Numbered from the stretch's first letter, positions 13,260 through 25,532 are shown. The stretch: 64,000 nt of DNA from Diogma glabrata (GCA_963693315.1 OY856187.1:45284235-45348234); one strand, 5' to 3'. Numbers and translations: made by a program. Notes: generated from the letters alone by a model not told the origin.

Positions 13260-14812
13260 TATATTTTAAATCCCGGGATGCCTGGGATCTAAAAAATCGT
13301 ATAGAAAAACCATCCTTTTTTTATGCTGTCGTTTACAAATTCACTCTCTGAACAGTTACAAAGCAAAGATATAATAATTTCTAGCACAAACGCTTTAATT
13401 AAAACTACTTTCTTGATGCTTAAACAATGCAGAGATGATACTAAATTTAAAATTATTTTTAACAAATGAAGGGATTTTGCAGAACTTTGCGGCATTCGCT
13501 TCGATGAAACAACACCAGAAGACAAAGATCTAGCAGAGTAACCAAGGTAGCTCAAAAGCATTTTATTTTTATTTCTAAGTCCATGCATTTAAATGCTTTT
13601 AAATATATGTGTGTATAAAAATGTGTATGTTATGTTTTACGAAAAAAATGTTTTTATGTCATTTAAATTCTCGTCCCCCCCTCCCCTCCCCTAAGATTTT
13701 GGTGAAATGACGCCACTGCTTCAAACCATTCGTTTTCATATGTGAAACTAGGATTTTTATGTATCTTTTGCATTTACTGATTTACTGATATACAAAATTA
13801 AATTTTTCTTATTACTTAATATAGACTACTTTCAAATCCCATTGATCCTGCGTCCAATGCAGCACTAAACGTGCTAAATCGGTTTATTCAACTTTTTACT
13901 TAATTAAAACAATATTTTGTTTTCTAATGATTGTAAAGAAATTAATGTTTTTATCAATATCAGAGAACTTAATCACATAAATTAAAACTCAAATTGGGGG
14001 TGGATTACATCGTTTTCCGTGATAACTCCCATGGTCCATAAATAACTATAAAAATAAGTAAAAGCGTTTGCAGTTTGAAATGTGTATTCGACTTTAAACA
14101 CCAAATAATTTTGATCTAGTTGGCTTAAATTGAAATTTTAATTTTAACAATAAATAGTTTTCAAAGCCGACTAAATCAATTTTTAATAAAAATGACAGTA
14201 ATAATAAAACCACTATGTCAATATTACTTCCCAATCGTTCGGAAAATAATCACTTTCTACTCTTGGGTTGAAAGTAACTAAAATACATTAATAGGTATAA
14301 GGTTGTAAAAAAATGGCCTGCCTATAACGTGTTGTTACATATTTTACTCAATTATTCATAGTTTAGTTAGAAAAAGAAATTATTTTTGTTCTTCTAGTTT
14401 TATGGTTTAATGTTAAGCATATTTACTTTTCAAATGTTTGTTGTTGAATACGATAATATAGTGATCGAAAAATTTTGTTTGTCCAAAATAATGATATAAT
14501 TGTTTTTTGATTACAGAAAAAAATTTAATATTTACAAGAAATGAAATCGAAAGCTTGTGTGATTTGTTTTTTTTTCGATTTGATATGACATTGAAGTATT
14601 TTTTTGCCAGCAATTTGGAGGATGAGAACGACTAAAAATATAAAAATGCATCGAAAAGCAGAAATTTGTTTACGTGTGTTAACTGTTTGTCTAGTTTTGT
14701 AAAATTATCTGCTTAAACCGTTGGAGCATTTGGGTCAATGACATTCAACAAATTTTCAAAGATAGTCTTTTAAAGTTTTTTTTTTAAATAAAAATTTTTC
14801 TTTTTATTAAAA

Positions 14813-14861
14813 GCGTGTGGTAATATATATATGAAAATCCATTACCGCACGCTTTTTTTTA
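14813..14861. repeat. Hairpin AAAAGCGTGTGGTAAT / ATTACCGCACGCTTTT
   Basis: A 16-bp arm pair with one mismatch flanks an AT-rich loop. It shares the CGTGYGG word with the candidate hAT ends at 11091 and 14866. Confidence 0.75.
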
Positions 14862-14875
14862 CTTACCGCACGCTA

Positions 14876-15943
14876 TTTGAAATAATCAATTTGCATGTCA
14901 TGGATAGTGTGATGTAATTTATAATTTACTGTGATAGGAGTAGAAAAAATAATAATAAATACCAACGCACCGGTTTTCTAACTAACCAAAATTCAGTCAA
15001 TCCTGATAAATTGGATAAAGTACTCTTAATACATGAATTAGATATTTGAGACAGCCCTTTCGTTCTGTTTACATGTTAATTGTTAGAATTGTTTTTTTAT
15101 AAATATTTGGAACAAATATTTACATGTTAATATACATTTTTGTCCATTTATTTAAATGACTCTTAATACAACTGTTTAAATGACTCTCTAATACAACAAT
15201 TGACCGTGTAACTAATCCTTATAATCAAAAAATATTGTTAGTCTTGATGTATGTGACAATCCTACGGGGATATTAAGACAATGAAAATTGCAAACTGAGT
15301 TATAAAATTCACCAAATAATCCATAAAATAAAACTGTGGGCGATACATTTGTTGTAATTTTTTATCTTGATATGTTGAACATAGAAAAATTTTATTTATG
15401 CATACAAGCATCGTGTTTAGATTAACATACAAACAATTTTTTAAAATAATTAAAAATCAATTTAAAATAAACAAACCAATATTTTGTAATTAAATGAAAA
15501 ACTTGAACTGATAGTTCTCTACCAAAGTTTTAAACAAAAACAATCACACCATCCTATAAAACCAGTACCATCATGATACATATTTTCGAATTACTGCAGT
15601 CTAGCAAATTTTTATCTCTGAGTTCGATAACATCAATGTTATAGAACAATCAATGTTAGTATAGAAATCGAAGTTGGTGTTGATAGCAAATTAAATTGTT
15701 TACACTCGTTGGTATCAAGAAATTGTTGAAATTCATTCAATAATTGAAACAAGTAGATTTTTGATAAACTGGCGCGAAAGATTATTTTTTGTCGTTCACA
15801 CTTTTCATAATTTTTTCTCTGATAACAAATCTGATTCACACATCACGTCTCATTATCACGAAAATTATGAAAGGATTCGGTTACACAAACAAAATCATGA
15901 GTTAATGTCGTTTATTCTAAACATAAATTTTGAATTAAGTTTT
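14876..15943. other. Unassigned AT-rich DNA
   Basis: No gene or repeat family recognised. Overlapping short open frames on both strands around 15640-15945 show no motif. Confidence 0.5.
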
Positions 15944-17487
15944 TAGGTAGATTTCATATAAAAATCTACCTATTGCAATGGGCTTCATCTCGGAATTTCG
16001 GAAAAATTTTTGTGCCAAACGACTATATATGATAAGCGGAGACAAAAAAACAAAAAAAAAAAAAAATTTATATATATATATATATATATATATAAACGAT
16101 ATGAGATATAACGAAAACGACCGGCACTCTCACGGTCGCATTTGTTGAGGTAGATCAAAAAAATTTTCTGTACTTGTGTGTTTTAATAATATCTTGGACA
16201 AGTTCGTGAATCAGCAAAATCCGACACGTGGTTAAGAAACTAGAGGCTTTTTTCTGAAAAAAATTGATTTTTTAAAACCGTTATAACGGCCGTTTGGATA
16301 CTAATATTTCAAAAAATTTAACAAATTTAGAATCTTTGGAATCTTTTTTATCAATTTGTTTCAAAACTAGACTTCTGCAGTTAGAGGTTCCTGAGTGAGC
16401 GGCTCCAACAAAAAAGTTTGCAAAAAAAATTTTTTTTTTGAAATAACCGGCACTCTCACGGTCGCATTTATAAGGCCAGATCAAAAAACCTTTTCTAAAA
16501 ATGTGCGTTTTGTTAATATCTTGGACAAGTTCGTAAATCAGCCCAATCCAACACATGGTTAAGAAACTAGAGGCTTTATACTAGAAAAAAACTCTGTTTT
16601 TTAGATCCGTTATAACGGCCGTTTGGATTCTAATATTTTTAAAAACTTCATAAATTTAGAATCTTTGAAACCTTTTAAAATAGTTTCTTTCAAAAAAAAG
16701 ACCTCTGCAGTTGGAGGTTTCTGAGTGAGCGGCACCAACAAAAAAGCTTGTAAAACACAAAATGCGTTTGAATCAACCGGCGCTCTCACGGTTGCATTTG
16801 TGGAGCCAGATAAAAAAACCTTTCTTAAAAATGTGTGTTTTATTAATATCTTAGACAAGTTCGTAAATCAAAAAAATCTGACACATGGTTAAGGAACTAT
16901 AGGCTTTATACTAGAAAAAAAAGTGGTTTTTTTAATCCGTTATAACGGCCGTTTGGATACTAATATTTTTAAAATCTTCATAAATTTAGAATCTGTGGAA
17001 ACATTTGTATCCGTTTCTTATAAATATAAACCTCTGCAGTTAGATGTTTTTGTCTTGTTGGCTTCAACAGAAAAGTTTGCAACAATCCCCAACTACAATT
17101 TCCAAAAACCTTATAACAGTCAATGTCAACCTTATAACAGTCAAAAAATAAAAGATTTGAATAGAAGAAATTAATTTTTTTTTCTTAGAAATAAAATATT
17201 TTGATATTTTGCAGTAATTGCACGACATATGATATAGAGTAGGTTTGTGTCATAAATTGTCACACACATGTTCTGTGGTAGATTTGATATTTGTTTGTTG
17301 CAAAATTGGATAGATATAATTTTGCTTGTAGGTAGCTAATTTTCTTTTTAAAATTTGTTCGATATCTGTTTGAAATTAGTTTGTTTTGTTTAAACTAATC
17401 TGATACATCAGATTCTACTGGCACATAAAACTGTCTGATCTCGAAATCTACCTATTTCTAGCGGATATACGTGCCGCTTGGACTTTT
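15944..17487 (+). mobile_element. Family B element, copy 2 (most complete)
   Basis: The left end TAGGTAGATTTC (15944) forms a hairpin with AAATCTACCTA a few bases inward. The right end carries the inverse GAAATCTACCTA at 17443-17454 and then the conserved tail TTTCTAGCGGATATACGTGC. The body has a short (TA)n run and three ~320-bp units at about 16120, 16448 and 16779. Identity to copy 1 is high throughout by eye, apart from the microsatellite and scattered substitutions, so both derive from a recent common source. Minus-strand frames of 80-90 codons recur in register with the units and are repeat artefacts. No target duplication could be assigned. Confidence 0.8.
16120..17080 (+). repeat. Three ~320-bp tandem units inside family B copy 2
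   Basis: Unit starts are marked by CCGGC(A/G)CTCTCACGGT at 16120, 16448 and 16779, and each contains TTATAACGGCCGTTTGGAT. Order and divergence pattern match copy 1, so the array predates the duplication of the element. Confidence 0.85.
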
Positions 17488-17911
17488 TTAATTAATTTCA
17501 TTTTTCAACTTGTTTGTTTTGATTAAAAAATTACAAATAAAAATAAATTAACCTTTGGTTTATTGATCTTGAGAATTCTGCAAAACTTGAAAATTAAAAA
17601 AAATCGTTTAAAGCTTTAGCATTTTTGATAATCAATCAAAATATGTACTTACTTACTTACATTTTTTCCTATGTTTTTCTTAGTTTGATGAATCAACTTG
17701 ATTTGATATGTATTTTAAAAACGGGAAGTTAACAGAATTAAATTTGAAACTACTGATTACATCATAAAATATAGATAATTGAATTACAGTTCTTTAAAAA
17801 ATTCAAATTGGCACTCATCTGAAATTGTTTTTATACATTATATCAAAATACTTACTATATACGACAGTGTTTTTTAACAATTTAAAAATTTAATCATTAT
17901 TTTAAATAACA
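17488..17911. other. Unassigned spacer between family B and family A
   Basis: AT-rich sequence with a short ACTTACTTACTTAC run near 17648. No gene seen. Confidence 0.5.
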
Positions 17912-19276
17912 AAATATGGAGGGGCTGAAATCTCACAGCTCTGAGATATCAAGACTTCGGTCTGGGTAAAGGATTTTGATATAGTTTTCGGCAAAAAACT
18001 TTCACGAGGACATGGTTTTTAGTTTTGGGCAGCGATGCATATCAAACATAAGTCTTTGTTAAAGTACAAGTATTTTTTATCTCTGTTTAAAAATTTATTA
18101 CAAAACTAACACGAAACATCAATACGTTGCCGGAAAATTATAATCAAAATTCCAAAAATATTGTTAAATTAAATAAAATCAAAGTTTTTCAAAATTCCAA
18201 AAATATTCCAAAAATTAGAATGAAATCAAATATTTAAACTTTTTCTAAATTCCGATAATATTCCAAAAATTCTTAAAAATTCAAACTTTTCCAAAATTCT
18301 AAATATATTGCAAAAATTATTACAAAATCAAAAATTAAAACTTTTCCCGAAATTCTAAAAATATTGCAAAAATTATTACAAAATCAATAATACAAACTTT
18401 TTCAAAATTCCAAAAATATTTCAAAAACTATAACAAATTAAAAAATTTCCATGTCCAATTTCATTTTCAATTACATTTACGTCATAAAAACAGCTACATT
18501 TTTTTTTCCAAAAAATTGGCCAAAAAATAAATGAAATCATTTTTTGACACACTTGACAACATTTTTTTGACAAACTTATAATGCCATAATTCTCAATAAT
18601 AATAATAAAACCGAAGCAATTTCATTTCAAACAAACAATTTTATTTTTTTCCAAAAAATTGGGTAAAAATAAATAAAAATCTTTCTTTTGACACACTTGA
18701 CAACATTTTTTTGACAAACTTATAATGCCATAATTCTCAATAATAATAATAAAATTCATTTCCAACAAACAATTAATTTTATTTTTTTTCCAAAAAATAA
18801 GGTAAAAAAATAAATAAAAATCTTTCTTTTGACACACTTGACAACATTTTTTTGACAAACTTATAATGCAATAATCTAGTTTTTGATCTCACATACCAAT
18901 CCCTACCATCAAGATTTCTCCAAATTTTATGTTCCTACTCGTAATCACTTAAAATGAACGTTTTTTAAGCCAAAAATATGAAAATTTGCAATTTTTGACA
19001 CACATACTGATTTTTTGGACACACTTCCGGTACAGTTATCGAACACAGCGTCCTTTCAGACCTGTCCCTTGAGTATACCTATTTTTAGAAAAAAAATTTT
19101 TTGAAATCCCTCCATCGGTTTTCCCTGCAGCGTACATAATGACGGCCGGCAGACAGACATACATTTTTTTTTTTGCTTTTTTAGAATCAGGTCTTAAGAC
19201 GTCGAGAAATGTCAAAAAAGTGGGGGTAAGAATTTCACTCATGAATGTAATACTTAGGTCTTTCAGACCGAAGTAA
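17912..19276 (+). mobile_element. Family A repeat, copy 2 (full structure)
   Basis: Best reference copy. Order from the left: ATATGGAGGGGCTGAAATCTC; TATCAAGACTTCGGTCTGGG; a conserved ~180-bp block with AGTTTTCGGCA and CGTTGCCGGAAAATTATAA; degenerate 55-60-bp units (AAAATTCTAAAAATATTGCA); two to three ~130-bp units (TGACACACTTGACAACA, CTTATAATGCCATAATTCTC). The end block follows, with TTCCGGTACAGTTATCGAAC, a GC-rich CGGCCGGCAGACAGACA, and the terminus CAGACCGAAGT. ACTTCGGTCTG near the left and CAGACCGAAGT at the right are an 11-bp inverted pair. No protein is encoded. Eight copies or parts are present in this window. Confidence 0.85.
18480..18870 (+). repeat. ~130-bp tandem units in family A copy 2
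   Basis: Three successive units share TTTTTTCCAAAAAATTGG, then TGACACACTTGACAAC and TATAATGCCATAATTCTC, and end in AATAATAATAAAA. Similar arrays of varying unit number occur in every family A copy. Open frames with the repeated word SLSKKCCQVCQKK derive from these units and are not genes. Confidence 0.85.
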
Positions 19277-21208
19277 ATATTTTCATTAATAAAAAAATAT
19301 CTAATTGAAAATAGCAGATTCATTCACAGAAAATAAAACATAAAACAAAAAAAAACGGTTACGTAATTAATGAAATACTCAAACAAATCGCTCCTATGTT
19401 CTAAAAGGTTGCATGCATATCCACAACCATAAATCATATATGTACAATAATTAAAACATTTATATTTTCCGTAAAACAAGTGTGGGTTTATAAAACGTTT
19501 GCATATGACTATTATTGTATTTAGTTTAGATATGCTCCGAATCACAGAAGCGTAACAAGAAGCCACACCACCTACTACTTCTAACAAAGTTCTTGTTCAA
19601 CCTCTTCTATCTATTAATAATTATTTTTCTATTAAATTCAAAATAAATTATTATTATTATAATTATATATTTAAAATATTTTGATTTATAACGATTTTAT
19701 ATATTTTTATTGATAAGTTAGCCTTAATTTTATTGCATCTTGATTTCATGTATTTATTTAGCAAAAGAATGATAAAACCAAGAGGCTATAACCTGCAATA
19801 GAACGGTATGAATATGACACATCATTTGACATTTCGCATTTTAAACATATAATAAATTAAAACTATAATTGTAAAATATGTGTTACGTCCTTGAGTTGGT
19901 CCATTTATTTATAGAAATTTTTCTAAGATACGAAGATGATTTTAAATGTAGATAAATTACTTAGAAATGGTTTTTCTAATGATTTTGTTTAAAAAAAATG
20001 ATGTTATAGCTAGAAAGCATCAAGATATGGTATGATGGATAACAATTTGTAGAAACTTAAATGTCAAGGATGTTTTTGTCAAGTTTTAAATATATGTATG
20101 AAAACCAAAACTTGCGGTACTTAACCACGACTGCATAATTCTTTTCTAAGTAGCATAAGTTGAGCTTTTATAATCGTAAGTTATAGATAACATTTTTAAT
20201 ATATTTCGAACCGAATTTGGTGGTTTTGCTAGAACTGGAATACAGTATTAGAGGATGTCATTTTGCTCTGATACATACAATGCCACAAAACCAAGCTGCA
20301 TATTTTCCTTAATCTTAAAGTTAATATTTTATCTTTAACCCATTTACGCAACGGTATCAGATCTCATTGAACTTTGTCCTTATTTTACCGACTGTGATAA
20401 TTGAAAATTGATGTGATATTTTTAATGTCATAGCTTATAATCTAATTGTTGTGAAGAATCAAACATCACTTAGCAAAGCCATGAAGTGGAAAGGAGTGAA
20501 GAAGCTTTCGAACGAAAATGCAATAAACAGACGGTTATTAAAGCAACGTAAGATACGAGAACAACATCAACTTCAAACCCAACGATTTTAACACCTTATA
20601 GCATCGCAGCTGCTCCATAAATAATACAAATACCCATTTTCTAAGCAAAAGCATGCAATCCTTGAATAAAACAGAAATATGGAAGTTGTTTTAAAGAACT
20701 TGCTCGAATACTTGCCGAAATACGATTTTTTCCAAATTTTTCACACCGATTTCACTTACTGTTGTTGAATAGTATTAGATGAGCCTCTTTATTGCATAGA
20801 ATCTCAGACCAGCCAGATGGAAACCAAGCGTCCAATATAGTTTCCATTGTAGCAACACGTGAAAAGCAATAAGAATGAGGACGAGAATGAAAACCATAAA
20901 TTCGATTTCTTGAGAGTCAAAGATTTTGCTCAGTTTATTCGATTTATGGCCAGTTTTATGGTAACAATAGGTAACAATAGGGGTAACAATATGGTAACTT
21001 TTTTTGATAACAAAGATATCTATGGCTTGTTTCCAGCATATTTTTAAAGAAAAATATAGATTAAATCTTGCAAAATAAGCAAAATAAGAAATCGTGAAAA
21101 ATGAGTTATCATAAATCTTTGCGAATGACATATAAACGAAAGATAAATCCACAACGAATAAATCAATATAGCACGTCTGTTTATTATTAATGAATAAAAA
21201 TTCTATCT
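19277..21208. other. Unassigned AT-rich DNA
   Basis: A 125-codon minus-strand open frame (20775-21152) is rich in Tyr, Phe and Ile and hydrophobic at its end, but has no recognisable motif and overlaps a plus-strand open frame. The segment directly upstream of the gypsy integrase relic could hold decayed retroelement sequence; I could not recognise reverse transcriptase motifs. Confidence 0.4.
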
Positions 21209-21480
21209 AGATTTGCCGAAGTCCACTTAGACATCATCGGACCATCTCTTGTTTCCAAAACATATTAATATTGTATCACCTCAACCAAACAGATACACAG
21301 GACCAAAGGTAATTCTTAATAGCGATACTGCACTGGTTATTTTTACCAACCACAAATCAGCAATTACTTTAAAGTACATTTCATTTAAAATCGTTTTTCT
21401 TTTTAAAAGAACTACAAAACTAAGGAGCTATTGATCGTGGGACAGCTGCACTACAAGCGACCCACACTTCTGTTTCTGTA
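21209..21480 (+). pseudogene. Ty3/gypsy integrase relic
   Basis: The plus strand reads RFAEVHLDIIGPSLVSKTY, a stop, then YCITSTKQIHRTKG. This matches the start of the gypsy integrase catalytic core, whose usual form is RF.HVH.DIVGPLP...GY.Y.LT..DRFTRW and whose first catalytic Asp is the D of HLDI. A further piece, AIDRGT at about 21430, resembles the TTDRG second-Asp segment. The open frame is broken and no LTRs were found. An intact integrase would insert retroelement cDNA. Assignment to gypsy is from motif memory, without a search. Confidence 0.6.
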
Positions 21481-21825
21481 ATTAGTTGACTTTAAAAATA
21501 CTTTGTTGTACACATCAACGAGCGTGGTTTGAACATAAGTATCGCCATAAGGTGTAGCTCGTGTCTCACAATTGAACATGAAGTTTAAGCCTACACTCGT
21601 TGCCCGTATAGGTTTTGAGACCAGACTATTTACAATTAAATCAGTGATTAATAACAAGACAGATTTTCAACAACCTCTTGTGGTGCAATCTAACTAAAAA
21701 ACGCTTACTAAGAGAATAGCCATTGGCTATTTGTTTTGCATAGAAATATAGATTTGTTTAATTTTTGTCCTAGGACATCGTAGCAGTCCCGGTTACTGCT
21801 AAGATGAGATGCAATACACAAATGA

Positions 21826-23794
21826 TATATTTTTTTGTAAAAATGCCCAAACAAAAAAGTGCAATTTTTAGTCCGGTTAGAGAAAAATATTATTTATAAA
21901 AATCAAAAATGTTGAAATTTGGATTTTATTTGTTTGCTTTTAAAAATTGGTGCCGCAGTTGAAGTATTAACATAACTTATTAAAATGCGTCGAAAAATTC
22001 ACTAATTTCAAAAACCAACTACTTTTCCAAACTTAATTTGGGCAATTAATTAGTTAAATAATATATTTAAAAACATTTGTGTCACAATAGCAATTTGATC
22101 TCTGATTGGTCGATGTTTTATTGACGAGAATTTTCAATCTTTCGTTCTTTTCAAATATATATTAGTTGCATTTACTTCTAATTTTCATTTAGCATTCCCA
22201 TCACATGATTTCAATATACAATTATAGTTAAATGACAAAAAAAAACAAGATGATATAATAACATTGGAAGCAATCAATACTTAGAATGTTAACTCGTGAC
22301 TTAGAATGTTGAATATAATAGAAATATTACACATCCTATGAATTCACACAATAGTACTGTCTAGAAAATTAATTAATAGTAAATTAATAAAAAAAAACCA
22401 AAAATTGGTAAAACATTTAAAAAAAATAGGAGTCTAATGAGAATTCAACTTAAGTAAATAGAGTGATGATGAAGTTTCATCTTCAAAATATCATTGCATG
22501 GTGCCAAAGATTTGAGCTCGCTCTGGTATTGATGAGATTACGGGTTTAATATTGTCTCCAGTAAAGCCTTTACTTAGTTTTCTCTAAATCTAAACTTCCT
22601 TTGTGACCTATCTGAGTTTTCTCTAAGTTCTTTTCACTTGTGTTTGAAAAAGATTATTTCATATGATGATGAAATAGGGTTTTGGGATGGTTTACATAGG
22701 ATAATTTTTTGAAAATTCCATTGTGAAATTTCTGTATTACATTGTATGCTGCACTGAAATTATATTATGTGTATCTTGGAGGTTTATTTGGACCTATATG
22801 TATATTCCATTTTAGGAATACTACAATCTACATCTCTTATGTACATATACTATTTTTATTCATATTACAAAAATTCTTTACACTTAGCAACACGAAAATC
22901 AAAGACTACAATTTTGCATTTAATAAATTTTGAATAACTGTATGTCCCAATTATTATGATTGAGAAAGGTCCATAAAAATAAATTAATAACTTGATTTAC
23001 GCATTTTCTTGGGACGTTTTGTGTTTTTGTTTTGATTTTCATGTTGATATATAGTACTGAAATAGGATAGTAGTTGTTTTTAGATGGTTTTGATTCTTAA
23101 TTTAGAGCAAGAATCGGAATAGGTCCAATCGTTACACGGAGAAGCTGGATTAATCTCAAAATATGATCATGTTTGAGGTAGGAACAAATTAGAATACATG
23201 CAAGGTGAGCACATCACAATAACCATATAGGCAGCTTCGATTCATTTAGTAACACAAATTTAAAGTGTGAGAAACATCATTGTTGGCTTGAATTCTTTAG
23301 ATTTTCTTTATTTTTGTGATAATTACTATGTACATATGTTTATTAATGAGTTATAAATTTGGTTTAATTACATAATATAATTTCAAGTAAGTGCCTATGT
23401 TTTGGTTGAAACATTATTGCGTTTTTAAAAAATTACTCTTTATTTTAGGAGTAATAGTCTTTTTTTAAATACCAATTTTTAATGACAAGAAGGTGGCGGG
23501 ATTTTAGTGTTCCACAACAACAGGAAAACAATACAGTAAATAATATTCTCTAACAAGAATATTCAACAACTTCAAAAACTCCAACGGTTGATTGTAGAAA
23601 TTTCCAGTCCACAGCGTCCAAAAAAGGACACAAAATTAACACTGAAATAACACGTTGTAGTTAATAAATAACGTTGTAATTAATAAATTAAAAACGCACC
23701 GTGCTTATTTTTCATTCAACACGTGAACAACTACGTTTACGTGTGCATGCTGAACTTGTTGATCTTATATCAGCTCTTGTTGCCAATGGCTGTA
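21826..23794. other. Interior of the long-TIR element, no gene recognised
   Basis: AT-rich sequence with short open frames only (the longest credible is 63 codons at 22742). No transposase motif was seen, so the element is probably non-autonomous. Confidence 0.5.
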
Positions 23795-24241
23795 TCATTT
23801 GTGTATTGCATCTAGTTGTCATCGTAGCAGTCCCAAAAACCGGGACCGGAAACCTGTCCTAGGACAAAAATCAGTGGCGTAGCGACATACGGGTTTGTTC
23901 GGGTTTAAACCCCCCTGTAATCTAGAAGAATTGCTCTAATATTTTAATATTAAGATTTTTTCCCTGGTATCTTACGAATGAATTGAAAAGTTGCTTTCTT
24001 TTCATTCCACAGAACCCCACCCTTTCTATGTTGTCATAGTGATAGCACACATACTCACTAGCACACATACTTAAAAAGTTGACTGCCATCTGCATGCCAC
24101 GATGCGTACTATAAATGGTACTATCAGATCGACCCCTTTTCCTTGGCCCCTGTGTTAAGCAATATCGCTTCACATGTACCCAGACGCTCGCATGCTCTCA
24201 TGCGTGAACATTAAAAGGTAACCAACAACATCACGTTACCC

Positions 24242-24670
24242 TTGTACGAATATTTCGGTGACCACACTCGTTGTCGATTGAAGTCAAGAAAGCCTCTACA
24301 TAAAACTGTCAGCAACCTGCTGGCAACTAATTTTAATATCTTGGATGCCTGGGACACCTCCTGGCATTATTACAACACAACTGGCCTTTCTATTACTAAC
24401 CCGACTTCTACCCAACCTGGTTTCGATCTGCCACGTCATACCTGAACTACACTAAACCGAATAAGAACGAATCATGGACGTTGTGCTGATTCTTTCTACA
24501 AGTGGGGCATTTCAGAGTCCCCTGAGTGTAACTGCGGCGCTCCACAACAAACCATAAAACACATTGCAACTGTGTGTCCAATTCGACGGTACAATGGCGA
24601 CATCTCAGACATCCATTTGGCAACTCCTGACGTAGTAGCATGGATAGACTCGCTCGATGTAAACATCTAA
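24242..24670 (+). pseudogene. LINE reverse-transcriptase C-terminal fragment, one in-frame stop
   Basis: The frame reads 143 codons to TAA at 24668, with a single TGA at 24443. Before it: NPTSTQPGFDLPRHT. After it: TTLNRIRTNHGRC, then KWG and a Cys-rich CNCG...QTIKHIATVCPI segment, and LATPDVVAWIDSLDVNI. This layout (LNRxRTxHGRC, C-x-C-G, HI...CP) is the C-terminal region of many arthropod non-LTR reverse transcriptases. The TGA stands where a Trp (TGG) is usual, so it may be a point mutation. Everything upstream (endonuclease, RT core) is missing, consistent with a 5'-truncated insertion. No poly(A) tail is visible. The exact LINE clade is not assigned. Confidence 0.78.
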
Positions 24671-24780
24671 TGTTCAAATGTACTGCCCAATGTTCAAATA
24701 TTTTGCTTTTTACTTTTTTACTCATAGACGCGCAATCATATCGATTGTAAGTTCATTTAATGTGTATCCATGTTTTGTTT

Positions 24781-24809
24781 TAGGTGGATTTCATAGAAGA
24801 GTCTACCTA
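24781..24809. repeat. Family B-like terminal hairpin
   Basis: TAGGTGGATTTC and GTCTACCTA pair across a short loop, resembling the left-terminal hairpin of family B (TAGGTAGATTTC...AAATCTACCTA) with substitutions. No other family B sequence follows, so this is a diverged relative or a solo end. Confidence 0.55.
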
Positions 24810-24874
24810 TTTTAAGTTTAATTTTTAATGTGTCACAAAAAAACCATACGCTAAATAAAAAAAAATAGTGATAC

Positions 24875-25532
24875 AATTAGGGCGATGATACAAGTAAAAG
24901 AAATATCTTTCAGACATAAAAAATTTCGCATTTAATTGGTAGAGGGGCGGTAATATTTTTTAAATTTCAAAAATATATTTTTGACTGAAAGACAGAAAAA
25001 ATATCTGTAAGATATAAAAACATAACCTAAAAAGATATTTTTTGCTTGACAGTTAAAACTGATTAACTAAAAATTGATTTTAAAAGTAAGTTTTACCAAT
25101 AATCAATTACAATTAACTTAATTTGATGATTTAGCTATAATTAAAATAATTTGTTTGCTTATTCATGTAGATTTAGATTAGGCGATTATCGCAACAAAAA
25201 AATAAAAATTTGGTCCAATGTGAAAAAGCCTAAATCTATATGAGTAAGTAAACAAATTATTTTAATTGTAATTAAATAATCAAATTAAATTAATTGTAAT
25301 TGATTATTGGTAAAACTTACTTTAAAAATCAATTTTTTAGTTAATCAGTTTTAACTGTCAAGCAAAAAATATCTTTTTAGGTTATGTTTTTATATCTTTC
25401 AGATATTTTTTCTGTCTTTCAGTCAAAAATATTTTTTTGAAATTTAAAAAATGTTACCGCCCCTCAACCAATTAAATGCGAAATTTTTTATGTCTGAAAG
25501 ATATTTCTTTTACATGTATCATCGCCCTAATT
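24875..25532. mobile_element. Foldback element with ~300-bp inverted arms
   Basis: The left arm runs from AATTAGGGCGATGATAC at 24875 to about 25182. It is repeated in reverse complement from about 25229 to GTATCATCGCCCTAATT at 25532. Only scattered mismatches and small gaps separate the arms, and a ~45-base loop holds the centre. No protein and no clear target duplication are seen. A transcript would form a very long RNA duplex. The class (MITE or foldback) is inferred from structure. Confidence 0.9.

Larger units (their letters stand above)
11091..14875. mobile_element. Decayed hAT transposon (candidate limits)
   Basis: TAGCGTGTGG at 11091-11100 and CCGCACGCTA at 14866-14875 form a 9-of-10 inverted pair of the YARNG type. 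They bracket the transposase relic at 12.4-13.0 kb. The flanking octamers (TTATTAAA and TTTGAAAT) do not match, so the limits are tentative. A second CCGCACGC word lies at 14846, so the right end may have rearranged. Confidence 0.35.

Noticed and set aside
18622..18858. Frames with repeated SLSKKCCQVCQKKDFYL, also at 31199-31684
   Set aside because: The Cys-rich look suggests a metal-binding protein but comes from the 130-bp units of family A read in one frame.
20775..21152. 125-codon minus frame as a membrane protein gene
   Set aside because: Hydrophobic and Tyr-rich but without motif, start context or splice signals, and overlapped by an antisense frame; expected by chance in AT-rich DNA.
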